A program made the position numbers and the translations under genes. The notes beneath the pieces were generated by a model, which was not told the DNA's origin, did no database searches, and was given only the letters and a program-made list of their open reading frames with translations. From assembly GCA_964519955.1 (NCBI GenBank), contig CAZFLM010000089.1, forward strand, positions 1 through 23,104: DNA of 23,104 nt, given 5' to 3'. Source of the DNA: CAZFLM01 sp964519955 (GTDB lineage: Bacteria; Armatimonadota; Chthonomonadetes; Chthonomonadales; CAJBBX01). The first letter of the stretch is position 1. Each line of letters starts with the position of its first letter. This document shows, piece after piece, positions 1-7,962 of the stretch.

Positions 1-67
<67 letters not shown>

Positions 68-70
68 GGC

Positions 71-104
71 CGCAGGCCCACCAGGCGGGTCGTTCACGGC
101 CCGG
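71..104 (+). repeat. Dispersed repeat 'A', copy 1
   Basis: Begins CGCAGGCCCACCAGGCGGGT and continues CGTTCACGGCCCGG. Two near-identical copies lie at 4544-4576 and 4617-4650, and a diverged copy sits in frame inside the giant gene at 1894-1929. Read on the minus strand the element translates as a tell-tale AVNDPPGGPA. It lies about 120 bases upstream of the giant gene's start. Nature unknown; I treat it as a REP-like intergenic element. Confidence 0.8.
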
Positions 105-116
105 CCCGCCGCCCCG

Positions 117-153
117 CCAACCCCCAATCCCCAACCCCCAAGTCCCAAGTCCG
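117..153. repeat. CCCCAA/CCCAAGT short tandem repeat
   Basis: Runs of CCCCCAATC, CCCCAAC and CCCAAGT units. The same kind of array recurs at about 4675-4711 and, as CCCAGGT units, at 10050-10075. Together with 1-116 it fills the space before the first gene; I see no convincing -35/-10 pair here. Confidence 0.7.
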
Positions 154-212
154 GCCCCGCAGCGCAGGACACCCGCCCCCCGATGCGGAACTCACCACCA
201 GCCCGCACACCT

Positions 213-217
213 GGAGG
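213..217 (+). promoter_or_regulatory. Ribosome-binding site for the giant LamG gene
   Basis: GGAGG six bases before a GTG codon at 224. It fixes a GTG start that is immediately followed by a signal-peptide sequence. Confidence 0.75.
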
Positions 218-223
218 CCCGCC

Positions 224-3200
224 GTGCGTCTCGCCATCACCGTCGCCGCCATCGCCCTCGCCGCCACCGCCCACGCGCAGCCGCCCGCGTTCCCGCTCCA
301 ACCTGACGCCCACACCCTCGCCCTCTACCACTTCGACGAGGGCCGGGGCGCCGTCGCGGCGGATGCCAGCGGGCACGGGTACGACCTGCAGCTCCAGGGC
401 GCGGCATGGGCGTCGGGCCGGTTCGGCGGGGCGCTCGAGCTAGGCGGCGAGCACGCCTGCGCCTTCCGCGCCACCACGCCCGCCGTCGCCGCTCTCACCC
501 GCTTCACCGTGGAGTGCTGGTTCAAGCAGGACGATCCGAGCGGGCGCCAGTTCCTCGCCGGCAAGGACGTCGGCTTCCACTTCGATCTTGGAGAGGGTAC
601 CTCAACCTCCCTCTCGGTGTACAACCTCGGCGGCGGCGTCAAGAACGCGGACGGCCTCCCGCACGCCCAGGTGGCCACGCAGGCCGGCGGCATCCTCCCG
701 CGCCAGTGGAACCACCTCGCCGCCTGCTACGACGGGCGCACGGTCACCTTCATCCTGAACGGAGTCCTCATCGCGCGGCGCCCCGCCCCCAGGGACTTCG
801 GCCTCGGCACGCCCGAGACCGGCTTCTGGGTCGGCTGCTACGTCGGCAAGGACTACTGGTTCAGCGGGCTGATCGACGAGATGCGGATCTCCGACTGCGT
901 GCGCTACGACCCCGACAGCCGCCTTGCGGAGGGCGAGCGCGTGTTCCCCTCGCCTGTCGAGCCGCCGCCGGCCAAGGCCGTCCGCGCCCCCAGGCGCACC
1001 GGGGAAGCGGCCCTCGCCATCACGCTCAAGCCCCTCTACGGCGGCGACGCGGCCGGCTGGGTCTACTTCAAGACGCCGGCCGCGCGCGCTTCCATCGTCG
1101 GCCGATACCAACTCGACGCGAAGTCGCCCAAGACCGGCGCCGTGTTCCAGTACGACGTGTCCGACGAGATGGCCGCCACCGCCAGTGCAACTGGCCCCAC
1201 GGTCGTTGCCCTGGAGCCCGATGGCCCCGCCGGCTACTTCGAGATGACCACCGCCGCCGTCCGCCGGCGCGACAACCTGGCCACCCTCGCCTGGCAGGGC
1301 CACGCCCGCTCGCGCCGCACGTTCCAGCCGCCCATCCTCGTCGCGCTGAGCGGAGCGAGCGACACCGGGCCTGCTCGCCCGCTCATCCTCGCGCCCGATG
1401 CCGCCGACCGCCTCACCGGCGCGATGCGCGTGGACCAGACCGCCGCCGATGCCCCCGCGGTCCTCACCGGGACCGGCGGCGCGGAGTGGTGGGTCCACGT
1501 GCCCGCCCGCTCCGCCTACCGCGTCTGCATGCGCTACGCGGCCCGCTCGCCACGCCCCTGCGACTTCGTCATCGACGGGGCCGACCTCAACGACTACAAC
1601 ATGTGCGCCCGCAGCAGCACCGGCGGCTCCCGCGCCCGCGACGCCATGTGGGAGTTCCAGGGCGCCACCACGCTCTCCGCCGGCCTGCACTGGGTCCGCG
1701 TCGAGGGCATGCCGCCGGACATCTACGGCATCCGCTTCGAGCCGATCGCCGCCGCCCCGTCGCGCAAGGTCCCCCTCGCGGCCTACCCGGTCCCGGCGCC
1801 CGACTTCCTCTCCCTGCCCACCACCTGGAACACCGCCCCACTCTTCGGTGCGCCCCTCGCTCGCGCACGCACCGCGCGCCCGGAGGGCGCTCGGCCGCAG
1901 GCCCTCCAGCCGGGTGATTCATCTCCCGGCGCCGGAGCGCAGCCAATCAGAAGCACCCGCACCGTCCGCGCCGACCTCTCCCACTTCGGCCGTATCCGCT
2001 TCCGGTTCGTCGGCCAGGGAACGCAGCGCCCCGTCGCGCTTCGCCTGGTCGACGCCAAGGGCGACGAGAAGCTCCTCTGGCGCGGCCGGGACACACAGAC
2101 CGGCGCCATCGACCTATCCGTTCCCATCTCCTTCGAGGGAAACGACGTGTTCGACCCAGCACACGTTGCCGCCATCTGCCTCGATGAGGAGGTGGACTCC
2201 GTCACATCGCGCCCCGCCGCCGTCGCCCAGCTCGTCTTCGACCGTCGCGACGACCTGGCAGCGCGCCAGGCCGCTCCGACGGGCCGCAGGCCTGCCACCG
2301 CAGCCCCTCAGCCCGACATCGCTCCACTCGCCGCCCCGGCCTACACCCCCTGGACCAAGCCCGTCGTCCCGGAGGCGCACCCGCTCTTCGCCGCCACCGA
2401 GCCGAAGCCCGTCACGCGCGCCACGATGGGCTACAACCTGCACTTCACCGGCGCGCGCAGCATCGACGCGGACTCGCTCGACCAGTTCCACCGAATCCGC
2501 AGCTTCGGCGACGTCTGCTGGCCGCACATCGGCATCCTGCCCCAGCGCCGCGACTACAAGACCGACGCGGACTACGCCACGGCGATGGCCGAGACCGAGA
2601 CGCGCCTGCGGGACGTCCGGAAGCGCGGCCTGTACCTCTTCGACATCTGGGGCTACGTGCCGTTCGGCGAGGCGGGCCCCGTGCCCCACGTCACGCCCGA
2701 GCACCACGCCATGCTGACCGGCATCTTCGGCGACCGCTTCCTCGGCTACGACAACGGCGAGCAGGACGGACGCTACATCGGCGCGTACGCCGACCGGGGC
2801 TCGTTCACGGATCGCGAGGGGGGCTGGGCGGACATCGTGAAGTGGGACGAGGGCATCTGCGCCGACAGCATGGGCTACATGAACGCCACCGGCTCGCTGA
2901 ACTTCAGCCACTACTACGGCGAGCGGGGCGACCGAACACTGGGCCTGGAGACCGCCCAGGGCCTGCCGAGCGATACGCTGATGTTCGCGTTCCTGCGGGG
3001 CGCCTCGAAGCAGTACGGCCGCCTCACCACGCAAGCCACGTCCGTCTGGAACCGCTTTGGCTACAACATGTACAACGACCGCCGCACGGAGGGCGGCAAT
3101 GGCTACGGCCTCGGCCCGAACAAGGGCTGCTCGCTCAGCCTCCACAAGCGCCTCTTCTTCAGCAGCTACACCGGCGGCGACAGCATCTGCGGCACGGAGA

Positions 3201-4282
3201 CCTCGCAGTTCACCGCGGACCGCCTGCCCAGCGGCGCGAAAGAGCTGAGCCCCCTTGGCAAGCAGCATCTCGCCATCGCCGACTGGGTGAAGCAGCACCC
3301 CGACTGCGGCGTCCTCTGCACGCCCGTCGCCTTCATGCTCGACTTCCACAGCGGTTGGACGGTCCCGCGTCACCTCTACCGCGGCGACAAGTACAAGGTG
3401 TGGGGCAAGCTCCCGTACGAGAAGGGCGATTACCTCGCCGATACCGTCTTCCGCATGGTGTGGCCCGGCTACGAGGATGCCAGCTACCTGCGCAGCGAGC
3501 GCGGCTTCGTCTGCGACACCCCGTTCGGCGACATCTTCGACGTGATCACCAACAAGTGCCACCCGGCCGTGCTGAAGCAGTACGCCGCCATCATGCTCCT
3601 CGGCGACGTGGAGATGACACCCGACCTCGTCCGCAACCTCACCGAGTGGGTCCGCGCCGGTGGCGACCTCCTCACCGACGCCCGCCGCGCCGCCGCCCTT
3701 CCCGCCGACCTCACGGGCATCACGATCGCCCCCGAGGCTCGCGCCGCCACCGTCTCCCGCGCGCCCTGGTCGCCCGCCGACTTCGCCGAACAGCCCTACA
3801 CCTACGCCGCCACGCAGGCCACCTCAGCCAAGGCGCTCCTCACCGCCGACGCCCGCGACCCGCTCCTCACTGTGGCGAAGGCCGGCAAGGGTCGCGTCAT
3901 CGTCTGCGCCGCCGACTACTGGATGACCGACAAGCTGACCTACGCCCACCCGGACCTCGTCGACATGGAGCCGCCCTACACGCTCCTCCAGGGCGTCCGC
4001 ACGGTCCTCTCGCGCTACTTCGCCGGCTTCAGTCCCGTGGAGGTCACGCCCAACGCCCTCACGGTCCGCACCTGCCGATACGCCAACGACCCCAAGCGCC
4101 TGCTCGTCGCCCTCTTCAACAACAACCTGTTCGCGGACTGGCAAGGCCGCCTCACCGTTCGCGCAGGGGCAGTCCGCTCCGCCCGCGACATCCGGAACAA
4201 CCGCGCCCTCCCCGCGAGTCGCACCATCCCCCTCACCATCCCCGCCGGCGACGTAGCCATCGTCGACATCCGCCTCCGGTGA
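224..4282 (+). CDS. Secreted multidomain LamG / carbohydrate-binding / hydrolase-like protein
   Basis: A 1352-residue exported protein starting at GTG 224. Residues 1-18 form a Sec signal peptide (short basic n-region, Ala-rich core, AHA cleavage motif). Residues about 30-226 are a concanavalin/LamG-like jelly roll ending in the typical FSGLIDEMRIS. Residues about 390-520 look like a CBM-type beta sandwich (AGLHWVRVEG), and about 590-690 like another galactose-binding-type sandwich. From about 735 there is a region rich in aromatic and acidic residues resembling a TIM-barrel glycosidase (DIWGYVPFGEAG, FLGYDNGEQDG). Around 1115-1160 comes a segment like the beta-galactosidase trimerisation fold (LTEWVRAGGDLLTDA), then a final beta sandwich. 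The domain calls are by eye; I cannot name a glycoside hydrolase family or catalytic pair. The linker near residues 558-569 is encoded by a dispersed repeat. Likely role, by inference: surface or periplasmic glycan binding and cleavage. Confidence 0.85.
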   Translation: MRLAITVAAIALAATAHAQPPAFPLQPDAHTLALYHFDEGRGAVAADASGHGYDLQLQGAAWASGRFGGALELGGEHACAFRATTPAVAALTRFTVECWFKQDDPSGRQFLAGKDVGFHFDLGEGTSTSLSVYNLGGGVKNADGLPHAQVATQAGGILPRQWNHLAACYDGRTVTFILNGVLIARRPAPRDFGLGTPETGFWVGCYVGKDYWFSGLIDEMRISDCVRYDPDSRLAEGERVFPSPVEPPPAKAVRAPRRTGEAALAITLKPLYGGDAAGWVYFKTPAARASIVGRYQLDAKSPKTGAVFQYDVSDEMAATASATGPTVVALEPDGPAGYFEMTTAAVRRRDNLATLAWQGHARSRRTFQPPILVALSGASDTGPARPLILAPDAADRLTGAMRVDQTAADAPAVLTGTGGAEWWVHVPARSAYRVCMRYAARSPRPCDFVIDGADLNDYNMCARSSTGGSRARDAMWEFQGATTLSAGLHWVRVEGMPPDIYGIRFEPIAAAPSRKVPLAAYPVPAPDFLSLPTTWNTAPLFGAPLARARTARPEGARPQALQPGDSSPGAGAQPIRSTRTVRADLSHFGRIRFRFVGQGTQRPVALRLVDAKGDEKLLWRGRDTQTGAIDLSVPISFEGNDVFDPAHVAAICLDEEVDSVTSRPAAVAQLVFDRRDDLAARQAAPTGRRPATAAPQPDIAPLAAPAYTPWTKPVVPEAHPLFAATEPKPVTRATMGYNLHFTGARSIDADSLDQFHRIRSFGDVCWPHIGILPQRRDYKTDADYATAMAETETRLRDVRKRGLYLFDIWGYVPFGEAGPVPHVTPEHHAMLTGIFGDRFLGYDNGEQDGRYIGAYADRGSFTDREGGWADIVKWDEGICADSMGYMNATGSLNFSHYYGERGDRTLGLETAQGLPSDTLMFAFLRGASKQYGRLTTQATSVWNRFGYNMYNDRRTEGGNGYGLGPNKGCSLSLHKRLFFSSYTGGDSICGTETSQFTADRLPSGAKELSPLGKQHLAIADWVKQHPDCGVLCTPVAFMLDFHSGWTVPRHLYRGDKYKVWGKLPYEKGDYLADTVFRMVWPGYEDASYLRSERGFVCDTPFGDIFDVITNKCHPAVLKQYAAIMLLGDVEMTPDLVRNLTEWVRAGGDLLTDARRAAALPADLTGITIAPEARAATVSRAPWSPADFAEQPYTYAATQATSAKALLTADARDPLLTVAKAGKGRVIVCAADYWMTDKLTYAHPDLVDMEPPYTLLQGVRTVLSRYFAGFSPVEVTPNALTVRTCRYANDPKRLLVALFNNNLFADWQGRLTVRAGAVRSARDIRNNRALPASRTIPLTIPAGDVAIVDIRLR
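1894..1929 (+). repeat. Diverged repeat 'A' copy inside a coding sequence
   Basis: Thirty-six bases starting GCCGCAGGCCCTCCAGCCGG match the intergenic repeat at 71-104 at about 29 positions by eye. The copy lies in frame within a Pro/Gly-rich linker of the giant secreted protein, between its second and third sandwich domains, and introduces no stop. Confidence 0.65.
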
Positions 4283-4294
4283 CACCCCACACGC

Positions 4295-4350
4295 CCCCTC
4301 CCCGGCCCTCGCCCCTCGCACGAGAGAGTGGCCAAGGGCCGGGAGAGGGG
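4295..4350. repeat. Imperfect long inverted repeat (REP-like, possible terminator)
   Basis: CCCCTCCCCGGCCCTCGCC pairs with GGCCAAGGGCCGGGAGAGGG downstream with one bulge, and the loop holds a small CTCG-CA-CGAG hairpin. It begins 12 bases after the giant gene's stop. No T run follows, so any termination would not be the classic intrinsic type. Related C-rich hairpin elements occur at 14432-14448 and 22996-23016. Confidence 0.55.
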
Positions 4351-4425
4351 TCGCTCCGCCCCGACCGCCATGGACCGCCGCCGCCCTCGGCGGCAGGCGC
4401 ACGGGCCACCGCCACGAAGGACCCC

Positions 4426-4482
4426 CAGTCCGCGCAGGCGGACTTCGTGCCTCTCTCAGGCGCGGTTTCCAACCGCCGGCCC
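4426..4482 (+). repeat. 55-bp two-hairpin dispersed repeat 'B', copy 1
   Basis: First hairpin AGTCCGC-GCAG-GCGGACT, second hairpin GCGGTT-TCC-AACCGC. Other copies lie at 18781-18835 and 23050-23104. Conservation of both stems with variable loops suggests selection for structure. Confidence 0.8.
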
Positions 4483-4543
4483 ACCAACCGCCCACCCACG
4501 CGCCCCGCACCACCCCAACGTCGCGTCCGCCAGGACGCCCGGC

Positions 4544-4576
4544 CGCAGGCCCACCAGGCGGGTCGTTCACGGCCCG
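4544..4576 (+). repeat. Dispersed repeat 'A', copy 2
   Basis: Same CGCAGGCCCACCAGGCGGGT core followed by CGTTCACGGCCCG as at 71-104, identical over the core by eye. Confidence 0.8.
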
Positions 4577-4616
4577 ACGGCCGCGCCTTCGTGCATCCCT
4601 CAGGCGCCGTTTCAAC

Positions 4617-4650
4617 CGCAGGCCCACCAGGCGGGTCGTTCACGGCCCGG
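4617..4650 (+). repeat. Dispersed repeat 'A', copy 3
   Basis: Identical in its core to the copies at 71-104 and 4544-4576. It lies only about 40 bases after copy 2, so the pair forms a short direct repeat. Confidence 0.8.
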
Positions 4651-4720
4651 CACCGCAAGGCACCCGACACCCGACACCCAGCCCCCAACCCCCAAATCCC
4701 AAGTCCCAGAGAGACATACC

Positions 4721-4750
4721 GAAGGCCGGAAGCTCGCGCCCCCGGCCTTC
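4721..4750. terminator. GC-rich hairpin between convergent genes
   Basis: GAAGGCCGG (4721-4729) pairs perfectly with CCGGCCTTC (4742-4750) across a 12-base loop. It sits about 40 bases past the ECF sigma gene's stop and could end transcription from either side. The flanking tracts are only mildly T-rich (TCTGTT on +, TATGTCTCTCT on -), so intrinsic terminator strength is uncertain. Confidence 0.5.
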
Positions 4751-4788
4751 TCTGTTCATAAACGGTATCGATTGGAGCGGAAATCGCC

Positions 4789-5400
4789 CTAGCAGCAGCT
4801 CGTCGCCACCCTCGGCGTCGTCGCCGGCCGCGTGCTGCGGCCCATCAGGTAGTCGCGCATCATCACCCGTGCCCGGTGCAGCCTGGAGCGGATCGTGCCG
4901 ACCGCGCAGCCCAGCAGCTCGGCCGCCTCGTCGTACGACATCCCGTCCACATCGGTCAGCAGCACCGTCTTGCGGAACTCCACCGGCAGCCGGTTCAGGG
5001 CCTGCTGCAGGCGCTCGTCCATGATCTCCCGCATCACGAGCCGCGACGGGTCCGCGTCCTCGTCCGGGATCTCGCTGAACAGGCTGTCCCCGTCGTTCCC
5101 CTCCATCGGCGCATCCAGCGAGAGCGGAGCCTGCTTCGGCCTCGCCCGCAGCCGGTCCACGAACAGGTTCGCGATAATGCGGAACAGCCAGCGATCGAAC
5201 GGGCGCGATCCGTCGTAGCGATCGAAGGCCCGATAGGCCCGAATGAAGGCCTCTTGCGTTATGTCTTCGGCATCCTCGCGGTTGCCGGCCATGCGATATG
5301 CGAATGCGTACGCCTTGCGCTGATGCTCCCGAACGAGTGCCTCGAAGCGAGCATCCACCGTCCTGCCTGTAACCGCCACCGCCGTCGCCTGCGCCGTCAT
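4789..5400 (-). CDS. ECF-family RNA polymerase sigma factor (RpoE-like)
   Basis: 203 residues directing RNA polymerase to a stress or envelope regulon. Region 2 is clear at about residues 18-86 (AYRMAGNREDAEDITQEAFI, then FDRWLFRIIANLFVDRLR). Region 4 lies at about 130-185 (LNRLPVEFRKTVLLTDVDGM, SYDEAAELLGCAVGTIRSRL). A GGGAGG ribosome site six bases before ATG 5400 selects this start over an upstream ATG at 5424 that has no such site. No anti-sigma gene follows: the next DNA is the repeat gap, then a converging gene. The C-terminus ends in SCC, which is unusual for the family. It has its own near-consensus promoter at 5480-5509 and lies behind a terminator, so it is probably a single-gene unit. 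The subgroup cannot be assigned from sequence alone. Confidence 0.93.
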   Translation of the reverse strand: MTAQATAVAVTGRTVDARFEALVREHQRKAYAFAYRMAGNREDAEDITQEAFIRAYRAFDRYDGSRPFDRWLFRIIANLFVDRLRARPKQAPLSLDAPMEGNDGDSLFSEIPDEDADPSRLVMREIMDERLQQALNRLPVEFRKTVLLTDVDGMSYDEAAELLGCAVGTIRSRLHRARVMMRDYLMGRSTRPATTPRVATSCC

Positions 5401-5479
5401 GGGAGTCCTCCCTATTGCGGTCATCGCGGTCCGGTAGTCTCTGTCGCTGCCTGGCCGCGCGGTTCTTAGTGTTGCGAAG

Positions 5480-5509
5480 ATATTACCGGCGGCTGATAGA
5501 TGCTGTCAA
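5480..5509 (-). promoter_or_regulatory. Housekeeping-type promoter for the ECF sigma gene
   Basis: Reading leftward, TTGACA (5509-5504), an 18-base spacer, then TAATAT (5485-5480). This is a perfect -35 and a close -10 in an otherwise GC-rich region. It predicts a leader of about 70 bases before the ATG at 5400. Confidence 0.7.
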
Positions 5510-5520
5510 GGCTTCGGCTG

Positions 5521-5580
5521 AAAAAATGTAGTGTGACTTATTATCCTCGCCGGCCCGGTAACGTTACCGGGCCGTCACAC
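5521..5580 (-). terminator. Nested hairpin plus T6: terminator of the AI-2E exporter gene
   Basis: Reading leftward, GTGTGAC (5580-5574) pairs with GTCACAC (5537-5531). Inside it is a perfect 22-base palindrome with half-site GGCCCGGTAAC (5552-5573). Then TACATTTTTT follows at 5530-5521. It lies 26 bases after the AI-2E gene's stop and just upstream of the sigma gene's promoter, so it separates the two units. The 22-base palindrome could also be an operator for the downstream promoter; the sequence cannot decide. Confidence 0.6.
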
Positions 5581-5605
5581 GTCCACGAAAGCATGCAGGG
5601 GCGCC

Positions 5606-6934
5606 CTACTCGGAGGGCGGCGGAAGGGCGGCGGCACGCCGGTCACGGGCCGGAGCCTCGCCCAGAGCAGGCACGAAGTAGATGAGGAGCTTCTGGATGC
5701 TCGCCGCCACCGGCACCGCCAGCAGCATGCCCCAGAGCCCGAAGAGGGTTGCGCCCGTCATCAGCGCGAAGATGTTCACCAGAGGGTGCAGCCCCACCGA
5801 GCCGCCCACCACCCGCGGGGTCACCACATAGTCGAACGCGAACTGCAGCACCGTCATCGCCAGCATCACGAGCACCGCGTGCCCCACCGAGCCGCTCCCA
5901 ACGAAGGCCAGCAGGCCCGCCGAACCGATGGCCAGGATCGGCCCAATGTAGGGCACCGCGTACAGCACGCCGGATGCCATGCCGAGGAACACCGAGTACC
6001 TGACCTGGAAGACCAGCAGGAACACGATGCACGTCAGCCCGTACAGCGCACACACCTTGGCCAGCCCGAGGATGTAGGTCCCGAAGATCTCGACGATCTC
6101 CGTACTCATCCGGTTCACCTCGGCGCGCTGGGCATTCGGCACGAACGAGATCAGCTTCGCGCGGATGACGGGGAACTCCATGAGGAAGTACAGCAGCGAC
6201 AGCGGCACGATGATCAGCCACAGCACCTGACCCATCATCGCCAAGATCGAGTCCTTCACCGACCCCAGAACCGCGGCGGCGGCGCCGGCGATCGGCCCGC
6301 TCTTGTCGCTCAGGATCTTCGACGGAGGATCCTTGATCCCGATCGCCGACAGCGAGGACTTCTTGCTCTTGTACCAGGCATCGGCCGAACCGGTGACGCC
6401 CTGCGCCTGAGACGTTAGCTTGTTGATGTCCGTGCCGACGCTGCTCGCGAACTCACCGATCTGCCGCATCGCGGGCGGAATCACCAGCACGCCTATGAGG
6501 ACGATCACCACCAGGAGCGCCCCAAAGATGCCGCCGACCGCGCGGGCCCGGCTGATGCCGCGCGGCTCCGCCAGGAGCCGCCACTGCACGCCTTCGGGCA
6601 GCCGACGGACGAGAAACGGGGGCACGAGCGAGCGAAACCCGGCGCCTCCCCGCTCGATCCGCACCACCACCGGGTCCAGCAGCGCGGCCAGGAAGAACGC
6701 CACGAGGAAGGGCGCCAGAATCGCCCGCACGCTCCAAAGGAAGTACGCCAGGACCGCCACCGCCGGCCCCACCGTCAGCCACCGGCGCCACGGAATGCCC
6801 GAGGCCCTCCCGCCGCGTATCCGGCGGAAGTACCAATCGACCAGAACGCCGGCCGCGACGACGATGGCAACCTCGCGCAGCACACCCAGCGCAACGATCA
6901 CACCGAACAACGGGCCGTCAAGCGCAGTGGTCAA
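5606..6934 (-). CDS. AI-2E family (PerM/YdbJ-type) membrane exporter
   Basis: 442 residues with several hydrophobic helices. An extra N-terminal membrane pair (about 10-70) precedes the family's first helices at about 70-88. A soluble mid-section at about 165-215 lies between membrane helices. The C-terminal half has the family signatures: PYIGPILAIGSAGLLAF, then DYVVTPRVVGGSVGLHPLVN and FGLWGMLLAVPVAASIQKLL. Members move small molecules or ions across the inner membrane; most are uncharacterised and the AI-2 role applies to few. A purine-rich GAGGAAGG lies nine bases before ATG 6934. It follows the YtxH and DUF948 genes in the same direction, which suggests an envelope-related set. Confidence 0.88.
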   Translation of the reverse strand: MTTALDGPLFGVIVALGVLREVAIVVAAGVLVDWYFRRIRGGRASGIPWRRWLTVGPAVAVLAYFLWSVRAILAPFLVAFFLAALLDPVVVRIERGGAGFRSLVPPFLVRRLPEGVQWRLLAEPRGISRARAVGGIFGALLVVIVLIGVLVIPPAMRQIGEFASSVGTDINKLTSQAQGVTGSADAWYKSKKSSLSAIGIKDPPSKILSDKSGPIAGAAAAVLGSVKDSILAMMGQVLWLIIVPLSLLYFLMEFPVIRAKLISFVPNAQRAEVNRMSTEIVEIFGTYILGLAKVCALYGLTCIVFLLVFQVRYSVFLGMASGVLYAVPYIGPILAIGSAGLLAFVGSGSVGHAVLVMLAMTVLQFAFDYVVTPRVVGGSVGLHPLVNIFALMTGATLFGLWGMLLAVPVAASIQKLLIYFVPALGEAPARDRRAAALPPPSE

Positions 6935-7069
6935 CGGGGGCCTTCCTCTCGCGCGTCAAGGCGAGCAAGACCGGCGCCGTCCACCAGAACGCCGCCGGCC
7001 TCGCCACATCACCGCCACACAACCCCGGAACACCGGAGGGCGGGCCTCCGGTTCACGTACACGAGCCGC

Positions 7070-7345
7070 CTACGCGGTCTCCTCCTGAGGCGCCGACTGC
7101 TCCAGCTTCTCGGCCACTGCGTGCTTCCCGGTCTCCACGACGCCCTTCAGCTTCACCGCAACCTGGCTGCTCAGATCGCCCACTTTGCGGCCGAGATCCG
7201 TCAGCGTCGCGCCGATGTCCTCGCGCGTCTCCGAGCCCGGCTTCGGCGCCAGCAACAGCCCCGCGATCGCGCCCACCAGCACGCCGATCCCGATGCCGGC
7301 CAGCACACTGATCATCACGCTCTTCTCGTTGTCGTGCTGCTCCAT
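7070..7345 (-). CDS. YtxH-like small membrane-anchored stress protein
   Basis: 91 residues. One hydrophobic segment (about 10-33, VMISVLAGIGIGVLVGAIAG) is followed by the family mark LLLAPKPGSETREDI, then an amphipathic, probably coiled-coil tail. YtxH proteins are short single-pass proteins linked to general stress; their molecular job is unknown. AAGGAG nine bases before ATG 7345 supports this start over longer in-frame options from 7399. It lies between the DUF948-like and AI-2E genes, and such pairing with DUF948 proteins is common. Confidence 0.85.
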   Translation of the reverse strand: MEQHDNEKSVMISVLAGIGIGVLVGAIAGLLLAPKPGSETREDIGATLTDLGRKVGDLSSQVAVKLKGVVETGKHAVAEKLEQSAPQEETA

Positions 7346-7413
7346 GACTGCCTTCTCCTTATCGAGTGCCGCAGCCATCCAGCGCCGCGGTCGTCGCACA
7401 TCGAACGTCTGCC

Positions 7414-7938
7414 CTACTCAGCCGCCTCCGGTTCGGCGCTCTTCCGGGCACCATGCGCGCGAGACGCCAGCAGCGCCTTCAGCAGAGCGCCGCCAACCAC
7501 CACCGCCGCGCTCATCCGCCCGCCAGGCGTACCGATGATCTTGCCTGCCATCGCCGCCGCCGACGCCGGAGTGGCAACCCCCTCCACCGCGCCGATGACC
7601 TTCTGTGCGCCCTCGGCGCTGCCCCGAACCGCCCGGGCCGTCGCCTCCGCGTGCTCAGCCGTCGCCCGCACCAGGTGCAGCACCGGAGTCAGCTCGTCCT
7701 TCACCAGCGTGTCCACCGACTTCGACAGCATCTCCACGCGCGCCAACGTGTCGTGGGCCTGCTGCAGCGTCACAGTCGTCTCTTCCTGCAGCGACTGCAT
7801 CCGCGTGCCCAGGTCGACCGTCAGCCGCTCGATCTTGCCGTTCAGCTTCATCGCCGCAACGGCAGTCACCACGAAGCTCAGCGTCACGAGGCCGCAGAAC
7901 ACCGCAGTCAGTATCATCAATATCTCGGAGGTCGTCAC
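7414..7938 (-). CDS. DUF948-like single-pass membrane protein
   Basis: 174 residues from a GTG start with AGGAG six bases upstream. An N-terminal membrane helix (about 5-30) leads into a long helix-forming region (about 30-115, KLNGKIERLTVDLGTRMQSL) as in DUF948/YoxC-type proteins. The last part holds an Ala/Gly-rich hydrophobic stretch (about 130-160) and a charged tail. The function of the family is not known; a structural or stress role at the membrane is inferred. It starts 24 bases after mnmA ends, so the two are probably co-transcribed. Confidence 0.75.
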   Translation of the reverse strand: MTTSEILMILTAVFCGLVTLSFVVTAVAAMKLNGKIERLTVDLGTRMQSLQEETTVTLQQAHDTLARVEMLSKSVDTLVKDELTPVLHLVRATAEHAEATARAVRGSAEGAQKVIGAVEGVATPASAAAMAGKIIGTPGGRMSAAVVVGGALLKALLASRAHGARKSAEPEAAE

Positions 7939-7962
7939 GGGTAACTCCTGGTGGAATTCCGA

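Larger units (their letters stand above)
4283..4788. other. Gene-free, repeat-packed interval between convergent genes
   Basis: About 500 bases between the converging giant gene and the ECF sigma gene. It holds, in order, a long imperfect hairpin (4295-4350), one copy of the 55-bp covarying repeat (4426-4482), two copies of repeat 'A' (4544-4576, 4617-4650), a CCCAA-type short tandem array (about 4675-4711) and a GC-rich hairpin (4721-4750). Frames that run through it carry the same low-complexity peptides as other repeat copies, so I see no gene here. Confidence 0.75.

Noticed and set aside
2842..4761. Long + frame (about 639 codons) within and past the giant gene
   Set aside because: Arg/Pro/His-rich out-of-frame reading that continues into intergenic repeats.
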